From Bacteroides sp. CAG:927 (lineage in GTDB: Bacteria; Bacteroidota; Bacteroidia; Bacteroidales; Muribaculaceae), in NCBI GenBank assembly GCA_000431155.1, contig HF985651.1, positions 85,104-135,611 on the forward strand: a stretch of DNA of 50,508 nucleotides, in the 5' to 3' direction. Below the pieces are notes generated by a model. That model had not been told where the DNA came from and made no database searches. It saw nothing but the letters and a program-made list of their open reading frames with translations. Positions 1 through 8,173 of the stretch are shown in pieces. Every line of letters begins with the position of its first letter. Within the stretch, counting starts at the first letter, position 1. Position numbers and translations under genes: made by a program.

Positions 1-2
1 GT

Positions 3-1418
3 GTGCTCTGTGGGTTGTTTCGGCAGGCCACAGGCTTTGAGCCTATTGCAGTTTTGCCCATAGGCCAGCAAGGCTCATCACGCCGCTATTGGCGTTTGCA
101 GTCGGCCGACGGTTGCTCGTTGGTTGGATGTGTCGGTACCGACAGAAAAGAAAACGATGCATTTGTGTATCTTTCAGGCCTCTTGCATGGTGCGGGCATT
201 AATGTACCCGAAGTATTGGCCGTGAGCGATTCCCGGATGGAATATCTCCAATCCGACCTCGGTTCGCAGTCGTTGTATGACATTATTGCCGCACAGGGCA
301 GTGATGCTTTAGAGGTGGATCGGCTTGCCGATGCATGCATGGCTCAACTTGCCAAGGCGCATTACCTTTTGCTTGACAAAGTGGATTTCAGCCGCTGTTT
401 TCCTCGCGCCGCTATGGATGTCCGCTCCGTGATGTGGGATTTGAACTATTTCAAATATTGCTTTCTCAAAACCGTTGGCATACAGTTTGATGAAGAATTG
501 CTCCAAAACGATTTTGAGACCCTCGCATCCATGATTGAGGATGAATGTCACGGTGTGCTCATGCTTCGCGATTTTCAGTCGCGCAACATTATGGTACAGA
601 ATTCTGTTCCTTGGATCATAGACTTTCAGGGTGCCAGACGAGGTCCTGCGGCCTATGATGTGGCATCGTTTGCATGGCAGGCACGTGCCGGATTTTCAGC
701 CGCCTCGCGCAGATCCATAATGGAGAGCTATATTCGCCATGCGGCAAATTATGAGGCATTTGATGAACGGTATTTTCGCCGCAGTTATCCCTTGTGTGTG
801 CTTGTGCGTCTGTTGCAGGTGCTTGGTGCCTACGGTTTCCGTGGCCTCGTGGAGCGTAAGTCAAAGTTCATAACCCCTATACCTCAGGCTGTGGCGATGC
901 TTAAGGATTTGCTGCGCGACTATAAGCCTGCCAATATACCGTATCTCAGTGGCTTGTTGGAAGAATTCGTCCGCCTTCCGCAGCTTCAGCCATTGGAGCA
1001 GCGCAATCATCTTGTGGTGGAGATAAGCAGTTTTTCTTACAAAAAAGGTGTGCCGCTGGATAATTCCGGCAATGGAGGCGGATTCGTGTTTGATTGCCGG
1101 GCTGTGCACAACCCGGGCCGGTACGACCGCTACAAGCATTTGACAGGTCTTGATGCCGAAGTGATTGAATTTCTTGAGGAAAACGGTGAGATTACCGATT
1201 TCTTGAATAATGTATATTCCTTGGTTGATCATGCTGTGGAGCGGTATATGCAGCGCGGGTTCACACATTTGTGCGCCCATTTCGGATGTACCGGTGGACG
1301 GCACCGTTCCGTCTATTCGGCACAGCATCTTGCCGAGCATCTTTCCGGTAAGTACGGTGTGGAGGTAAGGCTGACTCACAGGGAGCAAGGTATAACTCAA
1401 ATATTTGAGCAGCAATGA
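3..1418 (+). CDS. AmgK-like amino-sugar kinase fused to RapZ C-terminal domain (5' partial)
   Basis: The reading frame is open to the window edge and begins inside the protein, so a few N-terminal residues are missing. Residues about 10-310 look like the aminoglycoside-phosphotransferase kinase fold: catalytic-loop LRDFQSRN (188-195, presumed base D190), then the metal-binding DFQ (207-209) and GPAAYDVAS. This variant is typical of AmgK, which phosphorylates MurNAc/GlcNAc at the anomeric position for cell-wall recycling. Residues about 336-462 match the C-terminal domain of RapZ, with GCTGGRHRS (428-436). In enterobacteria that domain senses glucosamine-6-phosphate. The N-terminal P-loop domain of RapZ is absent. 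The stop overlaps the start of a MurU-like gene by 4 nt (ATGA), which supports an AmgK-MurU pair. The kinase call and the fusion are clear; the substrate and the role of the RapZ part are inferred. Confidence 0.8.
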   Translation: MLCGLFRQATGFEPIAVLPIGQQGSSRRYWRLQSADGCSLVGCVGTDRKENDAFVYLSGLLHGAGINVPEVLAVSDSRMEYLQSDLGSQSLYDIIAAQGSDALEVDRLADACMAQLAKAHYLLLDKVDFSRCFPRAAMDVRSVMWDLNYFKYCFLKTVGIQFDEELLQNDFETLASMIEDECHGVLMLRDFQSRNIMVQNSVPWIIDFQGARRGPAAYDVASFAWQARAGFSAASRRSIMESYIRHAANYEAFDERYFRRSYPLCVLVRLLQVLGAYGFRGLVERKSKFITPIPQAVAMLKDLLRDYKPANIPYLSGLLEEFVRLPQLQPLEQRNHLVVEISSFSYKKGVPLDNSGNGGGFVFDCRAVHNPGRYDRYKHLTGLDAEVIEFLEENGEITDFLNNVYSLVDHAVERYMQRGFTHLCAHFGCTGGRHRSVYSAQHLAEHLSGKYGVEVRLTHREQGITQIFEQQ

Positions 1419-2167
1419 AAGCCATGATTTTTGCCGCCGGTTTGGGCACGCGCCTTCGTCCGCTCACTGATCATTGCCCCAAAGCTCTGATAGAGGTGGG
1501 TGGCGAACCAATGCTTGGCCGAGTGCTTCGCAGGGCTATTGATGCCGGTGTGACCGAAGCCGTTGTCAATGTTCACCATTTGCCGCAAATGATTGTGGAT
1601 TATCTTGCTGCCAACAGCAATTTTGGCATAACGATTCATGTCAGTCACGAAGATGACTTGCTGCTTGACACCGGAGGTGGCTTATTGGCTGCCCGTCGCT
1701 GGCTTGACGGAAACGAGGATATACTGGTGCATAATGCCGATATATTTACTGATGTTGATATCCGTGACATGTATCGTCACCACATAAATAGTGGCTCGGA
1801 TGTCACTCTGATGGCTTGGAAAAGAGACTCGAGCCGTGCATTGCTGATTGACAAAAAAGGCCGTATGCATGGTTGGACCAATATTGCCACCGGCGAGGTG
1901 CGTCCTCCATCCTTGGCACCGGTCCGTGACACCATGGACACTGTGGCTTTCGGGGGTGTGCATGTGGTATCGCCGCGTATATTCAGCCACCTTGAGCACT
2001 ATGCGTCTGAGCATGGCCAAGTGTTTTCGATTATGCCTTTTTATGTCAGTGCATGCTCTGCAATGCCAGTGTCTATATACACGCCGCCGGCTCCCGTGGA
2101 ATGGGCCGACATAGGCAAGCTCAACACTCTTGAAAATCTGCGTAACAAATATCCCTCTCATCACTAA
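1415..2167 (+). CDS. MurU-like sugar-1-phosphate nucleotidyltransferase
   Basis: This is a 250-aa nucleotidyltransferase of the GlmU/RfbA superfamily. The N-terminus has the nucleotide-binding signature GLGTRLRP (9-16) followed by PKAL (22-25). HNAD at 106-109 supplies the likely metal-binding Asp, and the C-terminal part has a WADIG motif. The size (no left-handed helix acyltransferase domain) fits MurU, which makes UDP-MurNAc from MurNAc-1-phosphate and UTP in the cytoplasm and so bypasses de novo synthesis. The start overlaps the stop of the upstream AmgK-like kinase, so the two are almost certainly translationally coupled. Mannose-1-phosphate guanylyltransferase-like activity is the main alternative; the kinase partner favours MurU. 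Confidence 0.8.
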   Translation: MKAMIFAAGLGTRLRPLTDHCPKALIEVGGEPMLGRVLRRAIDAGVTEAVVNVHHLPQMIVDYLAANSNFGITIHVSHEDDLLLDTGGGLLAARRWLDGNEDILVHNADIFTDVDIRDMYRHHINSGSDVTLMAWKRDSSRALLIDKKGRMHGWTNIATGEVRPPSLAPVRDTMDTVAFGGVHVVSPRIFSHLEHYASEHGQVFSIMPFYVSACSAMPVSIYTPPAPVEWADIGKLNTLENLRNKYPSHH

Positions 2168-2172
2168 TTACA

Positions 2173-2820
2173 ATGGACACTATTCTTCCGTTTGCGTTTA
2201 TTGCTTTCGCATCGTTCTTCACACTTACCAATCCGCTTGGCACAATGCCTGTGTTTCTCACTATGACTACAGGCATGGATGAGCAGCAGAGGGCACACAT
2301 AGTCATGCGTGCCACCGTCATCTCTTTTTTCGTGCTGATAGCCTTCACCATCACCGGACAGTTCTTGTTCTCGTTTTTCGGCATTTCTGCCAACGGATTC
2401 CGCATTGCCGCCGGCATAATCATTCTCAAAATAGGTTACGACATGCTTCAGGCGCGTTTCACGAACACAAAACTGTCGGACGAGGAGATACGCACCTATG
2501 CCGATGATATTTCCATCACGCCGCTTTCCATCCCGCTGCTCTGTGGCCCTGGGGCCATAGCCAATGGTATAGTGCTCATGGAGCAGGCCAATACTCTTGC
2601 TCTCAAAGCCACTCTTATTGTCACCATTTTTGTGATATATGTACTCACGTATATTATTTTGCGGGCATCCACGCGCCTGAACAAGTTTCTGGGCCAAACC
2701 GGCAACAATGTCATGATGCGTCTGATGGGTCTTATACTTATGGTGATAGCTGTGGAATGTTTTGTGGCCGGTGCCCGACCCATCCTTACTGACATCATCC
2801 ACAATGGCACTGCCATGTGA
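2173..2820 (+). CDS. MarC family integral membrane protein
   Basis: A 215-aa polytopic inner-membrane protein with about six hydrophobic segments. It opens with a hydrophobic stretch followed by FTLTNPLGTMPVFLTMT, the conserved N-terminal region of the MarC/UPF0056 family. A second NP-like repeat region with PLSIPLLCGPGAI appears near residues 115-130, as expected for the internal two-fold repeat of this family. It lies 5 nt after the murU-like gene on the same strand and may share its transcript. The biochemical function of MarC proteins is not established; the old link to antibiotic resistance has not held up. Family assignment is secure, function is not. Confidence 0.85.
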   Translation: MDTILPFAFIAFASFFTLTNPLGTMPVFLTMTTGMDEQQRAHIVMRATVISFFVLIAFTITGQFLFSFFGISANGFRIAAGIIILKIGYDMLQARFTNTKLSDEEIRTYADDISITPLSIPLLCGPGAIANGIVLMEQANTLALKATLIVTIFVIYVLTYIILRASTRLNKFLGQTGNNVMMRLMGLILMVIAVECFVAGARPILTDIIHNGTAM

Positions 2821-2851
2821 AAAATAATTTGAAAAAAACATCTGCAATTTG

Positions 2852-2882
2852 TTGCGGGGTTGCTCAAATGTTGCTACCTTTG
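2852..2882 (+). promoter_or_regulatory. Bacteroidota-type promoter for rpsP
   Basis: A -33 TTG (2852-2854) and a -7 element TACCTTTG (2875-2882) are separated by 20 nt, matching the TTTG-N~20-TAnnTTTG promoter of the Bacteroidota housekeeping sigma factor. It lies about 40 nt before the rpsP start. Confidence 0.75.
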
Positions 2883-2923
2883 CACCCGCAAAACCATACA
2901 AAACCACTTAATTAACATTTTTA

Positions 2924-3487
2924 ATGGCAACAAAAATCAGATTACAACGTCATGGTCGCAAGAACTATGCGTTTTATCCTATTGTTATCGCCGATAGCAG
3001 GGCACCACGAGATGGTAAATTTATTGAAAGGATAGGTTCCTATAATCCGAACACTAATCCTGCTACAATAACATTGAACTTCGAGCGGGCTTTGTATTGG
3101 GTAAATGTTGGTGCTCAACCCACCGACACTGTTCGTACCATACTTTCCAACGAAGGTGTGCTCCTGATGAAGCACCTTCAGGGCGGTGTGAAGAAAGGTG
3201 CTTTTGACGAAGCTGAAGCTCAGAAACGCTTCGATGCTTGGAAAGCTCAGAAACAGGCCGCTATTGATGCACAGCGCGCATCTATGGCCAGCAAGAAAGA
3301 ATTAGATGTCAAGCAGCGTCTTGAAGCTGAACAGGCCAAGAATCAGGCCAAAGCTGAAGAAGTGGCTAAGAAGAAAGCCGCTATTGCCGCTGCTAAGGCT
3401 GAAGCCGAAGCTGCCGCAGCCGCTGAAGCTGCTGCCAACGAAGCCCCTGCTGAAGAGGCTCCCGCCGCAGAAGCCGCAGCTGAATAA
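2924..3487 (+). CDS. rpsP: 30S ribosomal protein bS16 with extended C-terminal tail
   Basis: Residues 1-85 are a normal bS16, a small-subunit protein that helps assemble 16S rRNA: it begins MATKIRLQRHGRK and has ADSRAPRDGKFIERIG and YNP in the expected places. The protein is 187 aa, about twice the size of E. coli S16. The extra half (about 95-187) is a charged, probably helical segment rich in Lys, Gln, Ala and Glu that ends in a low-complexity Ala/Glu/Pro tract. Long Lys/Ala/Glu tails on S16 are known in Bacteroidota. The gene is monocistronic, with its own promoter upstream and a strong hairpin terminator downstream. The ATG at 2924 is the obvious start. Confidence 0.95.
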   Translation: MATKIRLQRHGRKNYAFYPIVIADSRAPRDGKFIERIGSYNPNTNPATITLNFERALYWVNVGAQPTDTVRTILSNEGVLLMKHLQGGVKKGAFDEAEAQKRFDAWKAQKQAAIDAQRASMASKKELDVKQRLEAEQAKNQAKAEEVAKKKAAIAAAKAEAEAAAAAEAAANEAPAEEAPAAEAAAE

Positions 3488-3513
3488 GCCTCAGGCCATA
3501 ACGAATTCTCACA

Positions 3514-3558
3514 ACAAAGAGCACATCTTTCGTGGATGCGCTCTTTGTCTGCTTTTTG
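3514..3558 (+). terminator. Intrinsic terminator after rpsP
   Basis: A 14-bp stem with one mismatch (3514-3527 pairs with 3535-3548) closes a 7-nt loop and is followed by a T-rich run. Confidence 0.8.
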
Positions 3559-3591
3559 TGCACACAGTTTTTCAATTTTAGAGACGAATGC

Positions 3592-3622
3592 TTTGTGATT
3601 TGCCCGAGGTTGGTTAACTTTG
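3592..3622 (+). promoter_or_regulatory. Promoter for glnS-TPR operon
   Basis: TTTG (3592-3595), a 19-nt spacer, then TAACTTTG (3615-3622): a near-perfect Bacteroidota promoter, about 58 nt before the glnS start. Confidence 0.8.
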
Positions 3623-3680
3623 TGGCTTAATTAAGCGCAATCTGTGCGCCCATTATTTATCACAGCAAAACATTTAGGCA

Positions 3681-5384
3681 ATGGCTGAAATAGAAGAAAC
3701 CGAAGGTACTGACAAAAAAGGACTTAACTTTGTAGAGCAAATTGTGTGGGACGATCTGCAAGCCGGCAAGAACGGTGGAAGACTTAATACCCGTTTCCCG
3801 CCCGAACCAAACGGATACCTACATATCGGCCATGCCAAGGCAATATGCATGGATTTCGGTGTGGCTGAAAAATTCGGCGGCACTTGCAACCTGCGTTTTG
3901 ATGATACCAACCCCGTGAAGGAGGATGTGGAGTATGTGGACTCTATTCGTGAGGACATACACTGGCTCGGCTTTGACTGGGGCGACCGTGAGTACTATGC
4001 CAGTGATTATTTCCCCCAGCTTTACGATTTGGCCATCCGCCTTATCAAGGAGGGAAAAGCCTATGTGGATGACCAGACTTCCGAGCAGATTGCCGCTCAG
4101 AAAGGCACTCCCACTACTCCCGGTGAAAATTCGCCTTATCGCAACCGTTCGGTTGAGGAAAACCTTGACCTTTTTGAGCGCATGAATGCCGGCGAGTTTG
4201 ACGAAGGTGCCCGCGTGCTCCGCGCCAAGATTGACATGGCATCGCCAAACATGCATTTCCGCGACCCCATAATGTACCGCATCATCAAAACGCCCCATCA
4301 TCGCACCGGTACAAAATGGAAAGTATATCCCATGTACGATTTCGCTCATGGACAGAGCGATTATTTTGAAGGCGTTACCCACTCTATCTGCACATTGGAG
4401 TTTGTGGTGCATCGTCCTCTTTACGAATATTTTGTCAAAGAGCTTGCCGATGAATCATACTGCCCGCGCCAGATTGAGTTCAACCGTCTCAACCTCACCT
4501 ACACAGTGATGAGCAAGCGCAAGTTGCTTCAGCTTGTCAAGGAAGGACTTGTTGCCGGTTGGGATGACCCTCGCATGCCGACCATTTCAGGTATGCGCCG
4601 TCGTGGTTATACTCCTCAGTCAATACGCAATTTCATTGAAAAAATCGGTTATACCAAATACGAGGCTCTTAACAGTGTGTCACTGCTTGAACATGCCGTG
4701 CGCGAGGACCTGAATGCCGTTTCCACACGTGTCATGGCTGTCATGAACCCCGTGAAGGTAGTGATTGACAACTATCCCGAAGGTCAAACCGAAATGGTAG
4801 AGCTGGAGAATAACCCTGAGAATCCTGAAGCAGGTACTCACAGCATGCCTTTCAGCCGCGAGATTTATATTGAGCGTGATGATTTCATGGAAAATCCTCC
4901 CAAGAAATTCTTCCGCCTCGCCCCCGGCGGTGAAGTTCGCCTCAAGGGTGCCTACATTGTTAAATGCACCGGCATAGACAAGGATGCTGATGGCAATATC
5001 ACCACCATCCATTGCACTTATGATCCCGACACTCGCAGCGGTTTGCCCGGCAGCATGCGCAAGGTTAAGGGTACGCTCCATTGGGTAAATGCCGCTACTG
5101 CGGTAGATGCCACTGCCAGACTTTACGATCGCCTATTCTCTGTGGAAAACCCCGCAGCCGAAACTGATAAGGATTTCCGTGAATTACTCAATCCAGATTC
5201 ACTTAAAGTGGTTGAAGGCATTAAGGTTGAACCGTATCTGGCTGAAAATGCCGTTCCCGGTGCTCATTTCCAGTTCCAGCGCATCGGTTATTTCACACCC
5301 GATCTTGACAGCACACCAGACCACTTGATTTTCAATCGCACCATTGCCTTGAAGGACAGTTGGGAAAAGGTTCAGAAAAGATAA
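3681..5384 (+). CDS. glnS: Glutaminyl-tRNA synthetase
   Basis: This 567-aa class I aminoacyl-tRNA synthetase charges tRNA-Gln with glutamine in the cytoplasm. It has PPEPNGYLHIGHAK (HIGH at 48-51) and the second signature as VMSKRKL, and the length matches bacterial GlnRS. The catalytic core is followed by the C-terminal anticodon-binding beta-barrels. Features such as the direct FDDTNP motif and YDFAHG are shared by GlnRS and GluRS, but the N-terminal sequence and overall layout are those of GlnRS. A strong promoter precedes it, and the TPR gene follows after 20 nt, probably in the same transcript. Confidence 0.95.
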   Translation: MAEIEETEGTDKKGLNFVEQIVWDDLQAGKNGGRLNTRFPPEPNGYLHIGHAKAICMDFGVAEKFGGTCNLRFDDTNPVKEDVEYVDSIREDIHWLGFDWGDREYYASDYFPQLYDLAIRLIKEGKAYVDDQTSEQIAAQKGTPTTPGENSPYRNRSVEENLDLFERMNAGEFDEGARVLRAKIDMASPNMHFRDPIMYRIIKTPHHRTGTKWKVYPMYDFAHGQSDYFEGVTHSICTLEFVVHRPLYEYFVKELADESYCPRQIEFNRLNLTYTVMSKRKLLQLVKEGLVAGWDDPRMPTISGMRRRGYTPQSIRNFIEKIGYTKYEALNSVSLLEHAVREDLNAVSTRVMAVMNPVKVVIDNYPEGQTEMVELENNPENPEAGTHSMPFSREIYIERDDFMENPPKKFFRLAPGGEVRLKGAYIVKCTGIDKDADGNITTIHCTYDPDTRSGLPGSMRKVKGTLHWVNAATAVDATARLYDRLFSVENPAAETDKDFRELLNPDSLKVVEGIKVEPYLAENAVPGAHFQFQRIGYFTPDLDSTPDHLIFNRTIALKDSWEKVQKR

Positions 5385-5404
5385 CATATTGATGCATCTA
5401 CTCA

Positions 5405-6838
5405 TTGAATAAGCTATATAGCAGGTTTTTGGCAGAAATGGATCAACCGCTCTCCTCTCGTTATTACGATGAGGATGAGCTGATTGATATATTTGATTAT
5501 GCCTCTGACATAGCTGACGATGCTGTGCGCACCGAAGTTATCCTCATGGCGCAGCGTTTATGCCCTGACAGCAGGGATTTGGCAGAGCGCAAGGCTATGC
5601 TCTATTGGGGCATGGGCAATGATAATGCAGCTGCCAAAGTTATGAAATCGCTCCCGTCAGGGCGTTTCTTGTCGCGGCTCACCAAGTTGCGTATTGACAA
5701 GGGCAAAAATGGCCTGACGGCCAAAGACCTTTCGCTTCTTATTAAGAGCGTTAAACCCGATTCTTTGCCTGACGAGGAAGTGATACAACTCATTGACGCG
5801 GCTGAGGATTCGGAGCAGCAGCAGTGGCTTGTTGACAATTACGACAAGCTTAAAACACTCGCTCTGTATCCCGAAACATTGATGTATGACCTTGTGGATC
5901 CAATCCTTGATTGGTCGGGCGATGCTGATTTTGAGTTTGTCAATCAGTTGTTGGATGATTTGACTATGGCATCGCCTTATGATCTTGGCTATTGGGAGTT
6001 TGCAGCCCAGACTGCTATGGATCGTCAGGATGATCCGGAACGTGCCTTGGGATTTGTGGAATATGCTTTGGCCATAAACCCTAATTCCGTCAAGTCGCTG
6101 GTAATAAAGTCGGAATGTTTGCTTCGTGCGCAAAAACCTGATGTCGTTGAGGCGCTTAAAACAGCCCGGTCGGCGTATATGGCCCAGCCTGATTCATTGG
6201 ATGCTTGTTTTGCTTATTCCCATGCGCTTGAATCCAATAATCGTACCGATGAGGCCGTAGATGTGTATAAACGCTATCTTAAGACTGCCAACTGTGACTT
6301 GTCGGTTGTAGTGCCCATGGCCTCTTTGTGCGACAATATTGATCTGTATTCTCTCTTAAAGTCCGCTATTGAAAATGTGGACGCAAACGAGCGTGAGCAT
6401 CAGCTTGATGCAGTCTTGACAGGCCTTGTAAGCAAAGGTTGCTATGGATATGTGGCTCAGACCATGCAATTGATTGAGGAACTCGGATTTGAGGGTAATT
6501 ATAAACCCGAATTTATGGTAGAGCTGTATTTTCGCACTGACCGCCTTGAAAAAGCTTTGCCTTATCTCATGGAAGCCCATCCTTTTGACAACCGCACTTG
6601 GCTCATAGCTTTGCTCATGAGTCTCCCGATGCCTGAAAAAGACAAGGCATTAGAGGTTATTGATGAGCGTATGCCGGTCCTTGATGCTACAATAGAACAA
6701 GGTTCATTGCCCGATGTGATTGAAGCTCAGGCCATAAAAGCGTATGCAAAGATGATACGCCATTGCATAGCGACCGATGCGGAATTTGAAATAGATAAAT
6801 TCTCGCCTTTTATCACAGAGCTTCCTTTGAAGCTCTAA
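5405..6838 (+). CDS. TPR-like repeat protein of unknown function
   Basis: A 477-aa, acidic, all-helical protein with no signal peptide, so it is probably cytoplasmic. Tetratricopeptide-like helical pairs are visible near residues 198-300 (for example PERALGFVEYALAINPNS and RTDEAVDVYKRYLKT). This suggests a protein-protein interaction scaffold. The start is uncertain. The frame is closed by a stop at 5390; TTG at 5405 keeps an N-terminal helix (NKLYSRFLAE) that looks genuine, while the first ATG is at 5438. It follows glnS by 20 nt with no promoter or terminator between them. No specific function can be assigned. Confidence 0.75.
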   Translation: MNKLYSRFLAEMDQPLSSRYYDEDELIDIFDYASDIADDAVRTEVILMAQRLCPDSRDLAERKAMLYWGMGNDNAAAKVMKSLPSGRFLSRLTKLRIDKGKNGLTAKDLSLLIKSVKPDSLPDEEVIQLIDAAEDSEQQQWLVDNYDKLKTLALYPETLMYDLVDPILDWSGDADFEFVNQLLDDLTMASPYDLGYWEFAAQTAMDRQDDPERALGFVEYALAINPNSVKSLVIKSECLLRAQKPDVVEALKTARSAYMAQPDSLDACFAYSHALESNNRTDEAVDVYKRYLKTANCDLSVVVPMASLCDNIDLYSLLKSAIENVDANEREHQLDAVLTGLVSKGCYGYVAQTMQLIEELGFEGNYKPEFMVELYFRTDRLEKALPYLMEAHPFDNRTWLIALLMSLPMPEKDKALEVIDERMPVLDATIEQGSLPDVIEAQAIKAYAKMIRHCIATDAEFEIDKFSPFITELPLKL

Positions 6839-6856
6839 TCAAAAATCAGTCACAAT

Positions 6857-7498
6857 TCAGAGATAAGGATTCTGATATTTTTCAGCTCCGATAGTTGTGG
6901 CCGGACCGTGACCCGGATAAACCGCTGTGTCATCCGGCAAGGTAAGTAGCTGTTTGCGTATGGCATTTACGAGCTGCTGATGATTGCCGCCGGGCAAATC
7001 CGTACGGCCTATTGAACCGTTGAACAGAGCGTCGCCGGTTATCACAAATTTGTCGGCTGCGTCATACAATGCTATTGAGCCTTGGGAATGTCCCGGTACT
7101 TCAATGACTTTTAGTTTGCCTGCGCCGAGTGCTATCTCTTCTCCGTCATGCAGATTCACGCCTATGTTTAGTGGCGACGGCTCGGCCATGCGCAAGTGAA
7201 ACATTCGTGCCTGCTCTGCTCGTCCCAAGCCAAGGGTGGCATCGCCTTGATGCGCTTCCGTTGTAAGGTTATAATGTTTTATTATATGGTCATTGCCCAA
7301 GGTGTGGTCAATATGCAGATGTGTGTTTATAAGGTGTGTCACATTGAGTGAATGTGCCTTTATGAACTCATCCAGCTGCAATGCCTCTGCATCGGTTTGC
7401 ATACCCGGGTCTATAACCGCCGCTTGTTTGGTCGCTTCATCCCACACCACGTATGTGTTGACACCAAACAAATTAAACTCAAATCGCGCTATTTTCAT
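6857..7498 (-). CDS. Metallo-beta-lactamase-fold hydrolase (glyoxalase II-like)
   Basis: A 213-aa cytoplasmic protein with the binuclear-metal motif THLHIDH (59-65), then PGHSQGS, a GDALF Asp ligand and a final YPGHGP. This arrangement and length match the YcbL/GloB-like branch of the superfamily, which hydrolyses thioesters such as S-lactoylglutathione or related metabolites. The larger C-terminal glutathione-binding domain of true GloB is missing, so the substrate is open. The start overlaps the stop of rsmG by 4 nt (7495-7498), so the two are one operon. It converges on the TPR gene with an 18-nt gap. Confidence 0.85.
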   Translation of the reverse strand: MKIARFEFNLFGVNTYVVWDEATKQAAVIDPGMQTDAEALQLDEFIKAHSLNVTHLINTHLHIDHTLGNDHIIKHYNLTTEAHQGDATLGLGRAEQARMFHLRMAEPSPLNIGVNLHDGEEIALGAGKLKVIEVPGHSQGSIALYDAADKFVITGDALFNGSIGRTDLPGGNHQQLVNAIRKQLLTLPDDTAVYPGHGPATTIGAEKYQNPYL

Positions 7499-8115
7499 AA
7501 CTCCACGTAAATTAATGATTTCGAAGCGAAGAACTCTTCTGAAAAATAGTCGCTCAGCGGCACCTCTATCACCGGACGGCGCACGGCGGCTATTTCATCG
7601 TTAAGGTCCTTGCCTTTTAAGCATAACAATCCTGGAGGCAAAGCGTTGCGGTCGGGGGCGGAAATATTGCGCCGCACCAGTTTCACAAGTTCGTCAAGAC
7701 GCATCACTGCACGGCTCACTACAAAATGAAATTTCTCGTGACACTCTCCCATGTCGCCATGCTGAAAAGTCACGTTCTCAAGTCCTATCCCTTCGGCCAC
7801 CGATGATGCTACCTTTATCTTTTTGCCTATGCGGTCTATGAGATGGAATTTGCACTGAGGCCATAGTACTGCCAACGGTATGCCCGGAAATCCCCCTCCG
7901 GTGCCAAGGTCCAGTATCCTTGTGCCGGGTAGTGGCGTGACGAATTTTGCCAATGCCATGGAGTGAAGTATATGGCGCTCATAGAGATTGCCTATATCTT
8001 TGCGCGAAATCACATTGATTTTTTCGTTCCACTCGCTGTAGAGTGTTCCCATAAGCTCAAACTGTTGACGCTGATGCTCGGTTAAATCGGGAAAATATTT
8101 GAGTATTTCATCCAT
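7495..8115 (-). CDS. rsmG: 16S rRNA (guanine-527-N7)-methyltransferase
   Basis: A 206-aa SAM-dependent methyltransferase of the RsmG/GidB family, which methylates N7 of G527 in 16S rRNA (loss gives low-level streptomycin resistance in other bacteria). Motif I is RILDLGTGGGFPGIP (66-80). The N-terminal helical region contains the conserved NVISRKD and ERHILHS segments. Full length for the family. It is the first gene of a two-gene minus-strand operon with the metallo-hydrolase and is divergent from the CvfB-like gene. Confidence 0.93.
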   Translation of the reverse strand: MDEILKYFPDLTEHQRQQFELMGTLYSEWNEKINVISRKDIGNLYERHILHSMALAKFVTPLPGTRILDLGTGGGFPGIPLAVLWPQCKFHLIDRIGKKIKVASSVAEGIGLENVTFQHGDMGECHEKFHFVVSRAVMRLDELVKLVRRNISAPDRNALPPGLLCLKGKDLNDEIAAVRRPVIEVPLSDYFSEEFFASKSLIYVEL

Positions 8116-8122
8116 AATGATG

Positions 8123-8130
8123 CAAATTTA
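8123..8130 (-). promoter_or_regulatory. Putative -7 element for rsmG operon
   Basis: On the minus strand the sequence reads TAAATTTG, a good TAnnTTTG match, but a clear TTTG -33 element is not evident. The rsmG ATG lies only about 8 nt beyond it, so any leader would be very short. Confidence 0.45.
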
Positions 8131-8143
8131 CAAATATATTAGC

Positions 8144-8151
8144 TACTTTTG
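8144..8151 (+). promoter_or_regulatory. Putative -7 element for cvfB-like gene
   Basis: TACTTTTG fits TAnnTTTG and lies 22 nt before the ATG at 8174. The -33 element is weak. Confidence 0.5.
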
Positions 8152-8173
8152 CTAATCTCATAACTAAATTCAG

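Noticed and set aside
3306..3581. Plus-strand frame over the rpsP tail
   Set aside because: Leu/Pro/Lys-rich shadow of the Ala/Lys/Glu-rich S16 extension.
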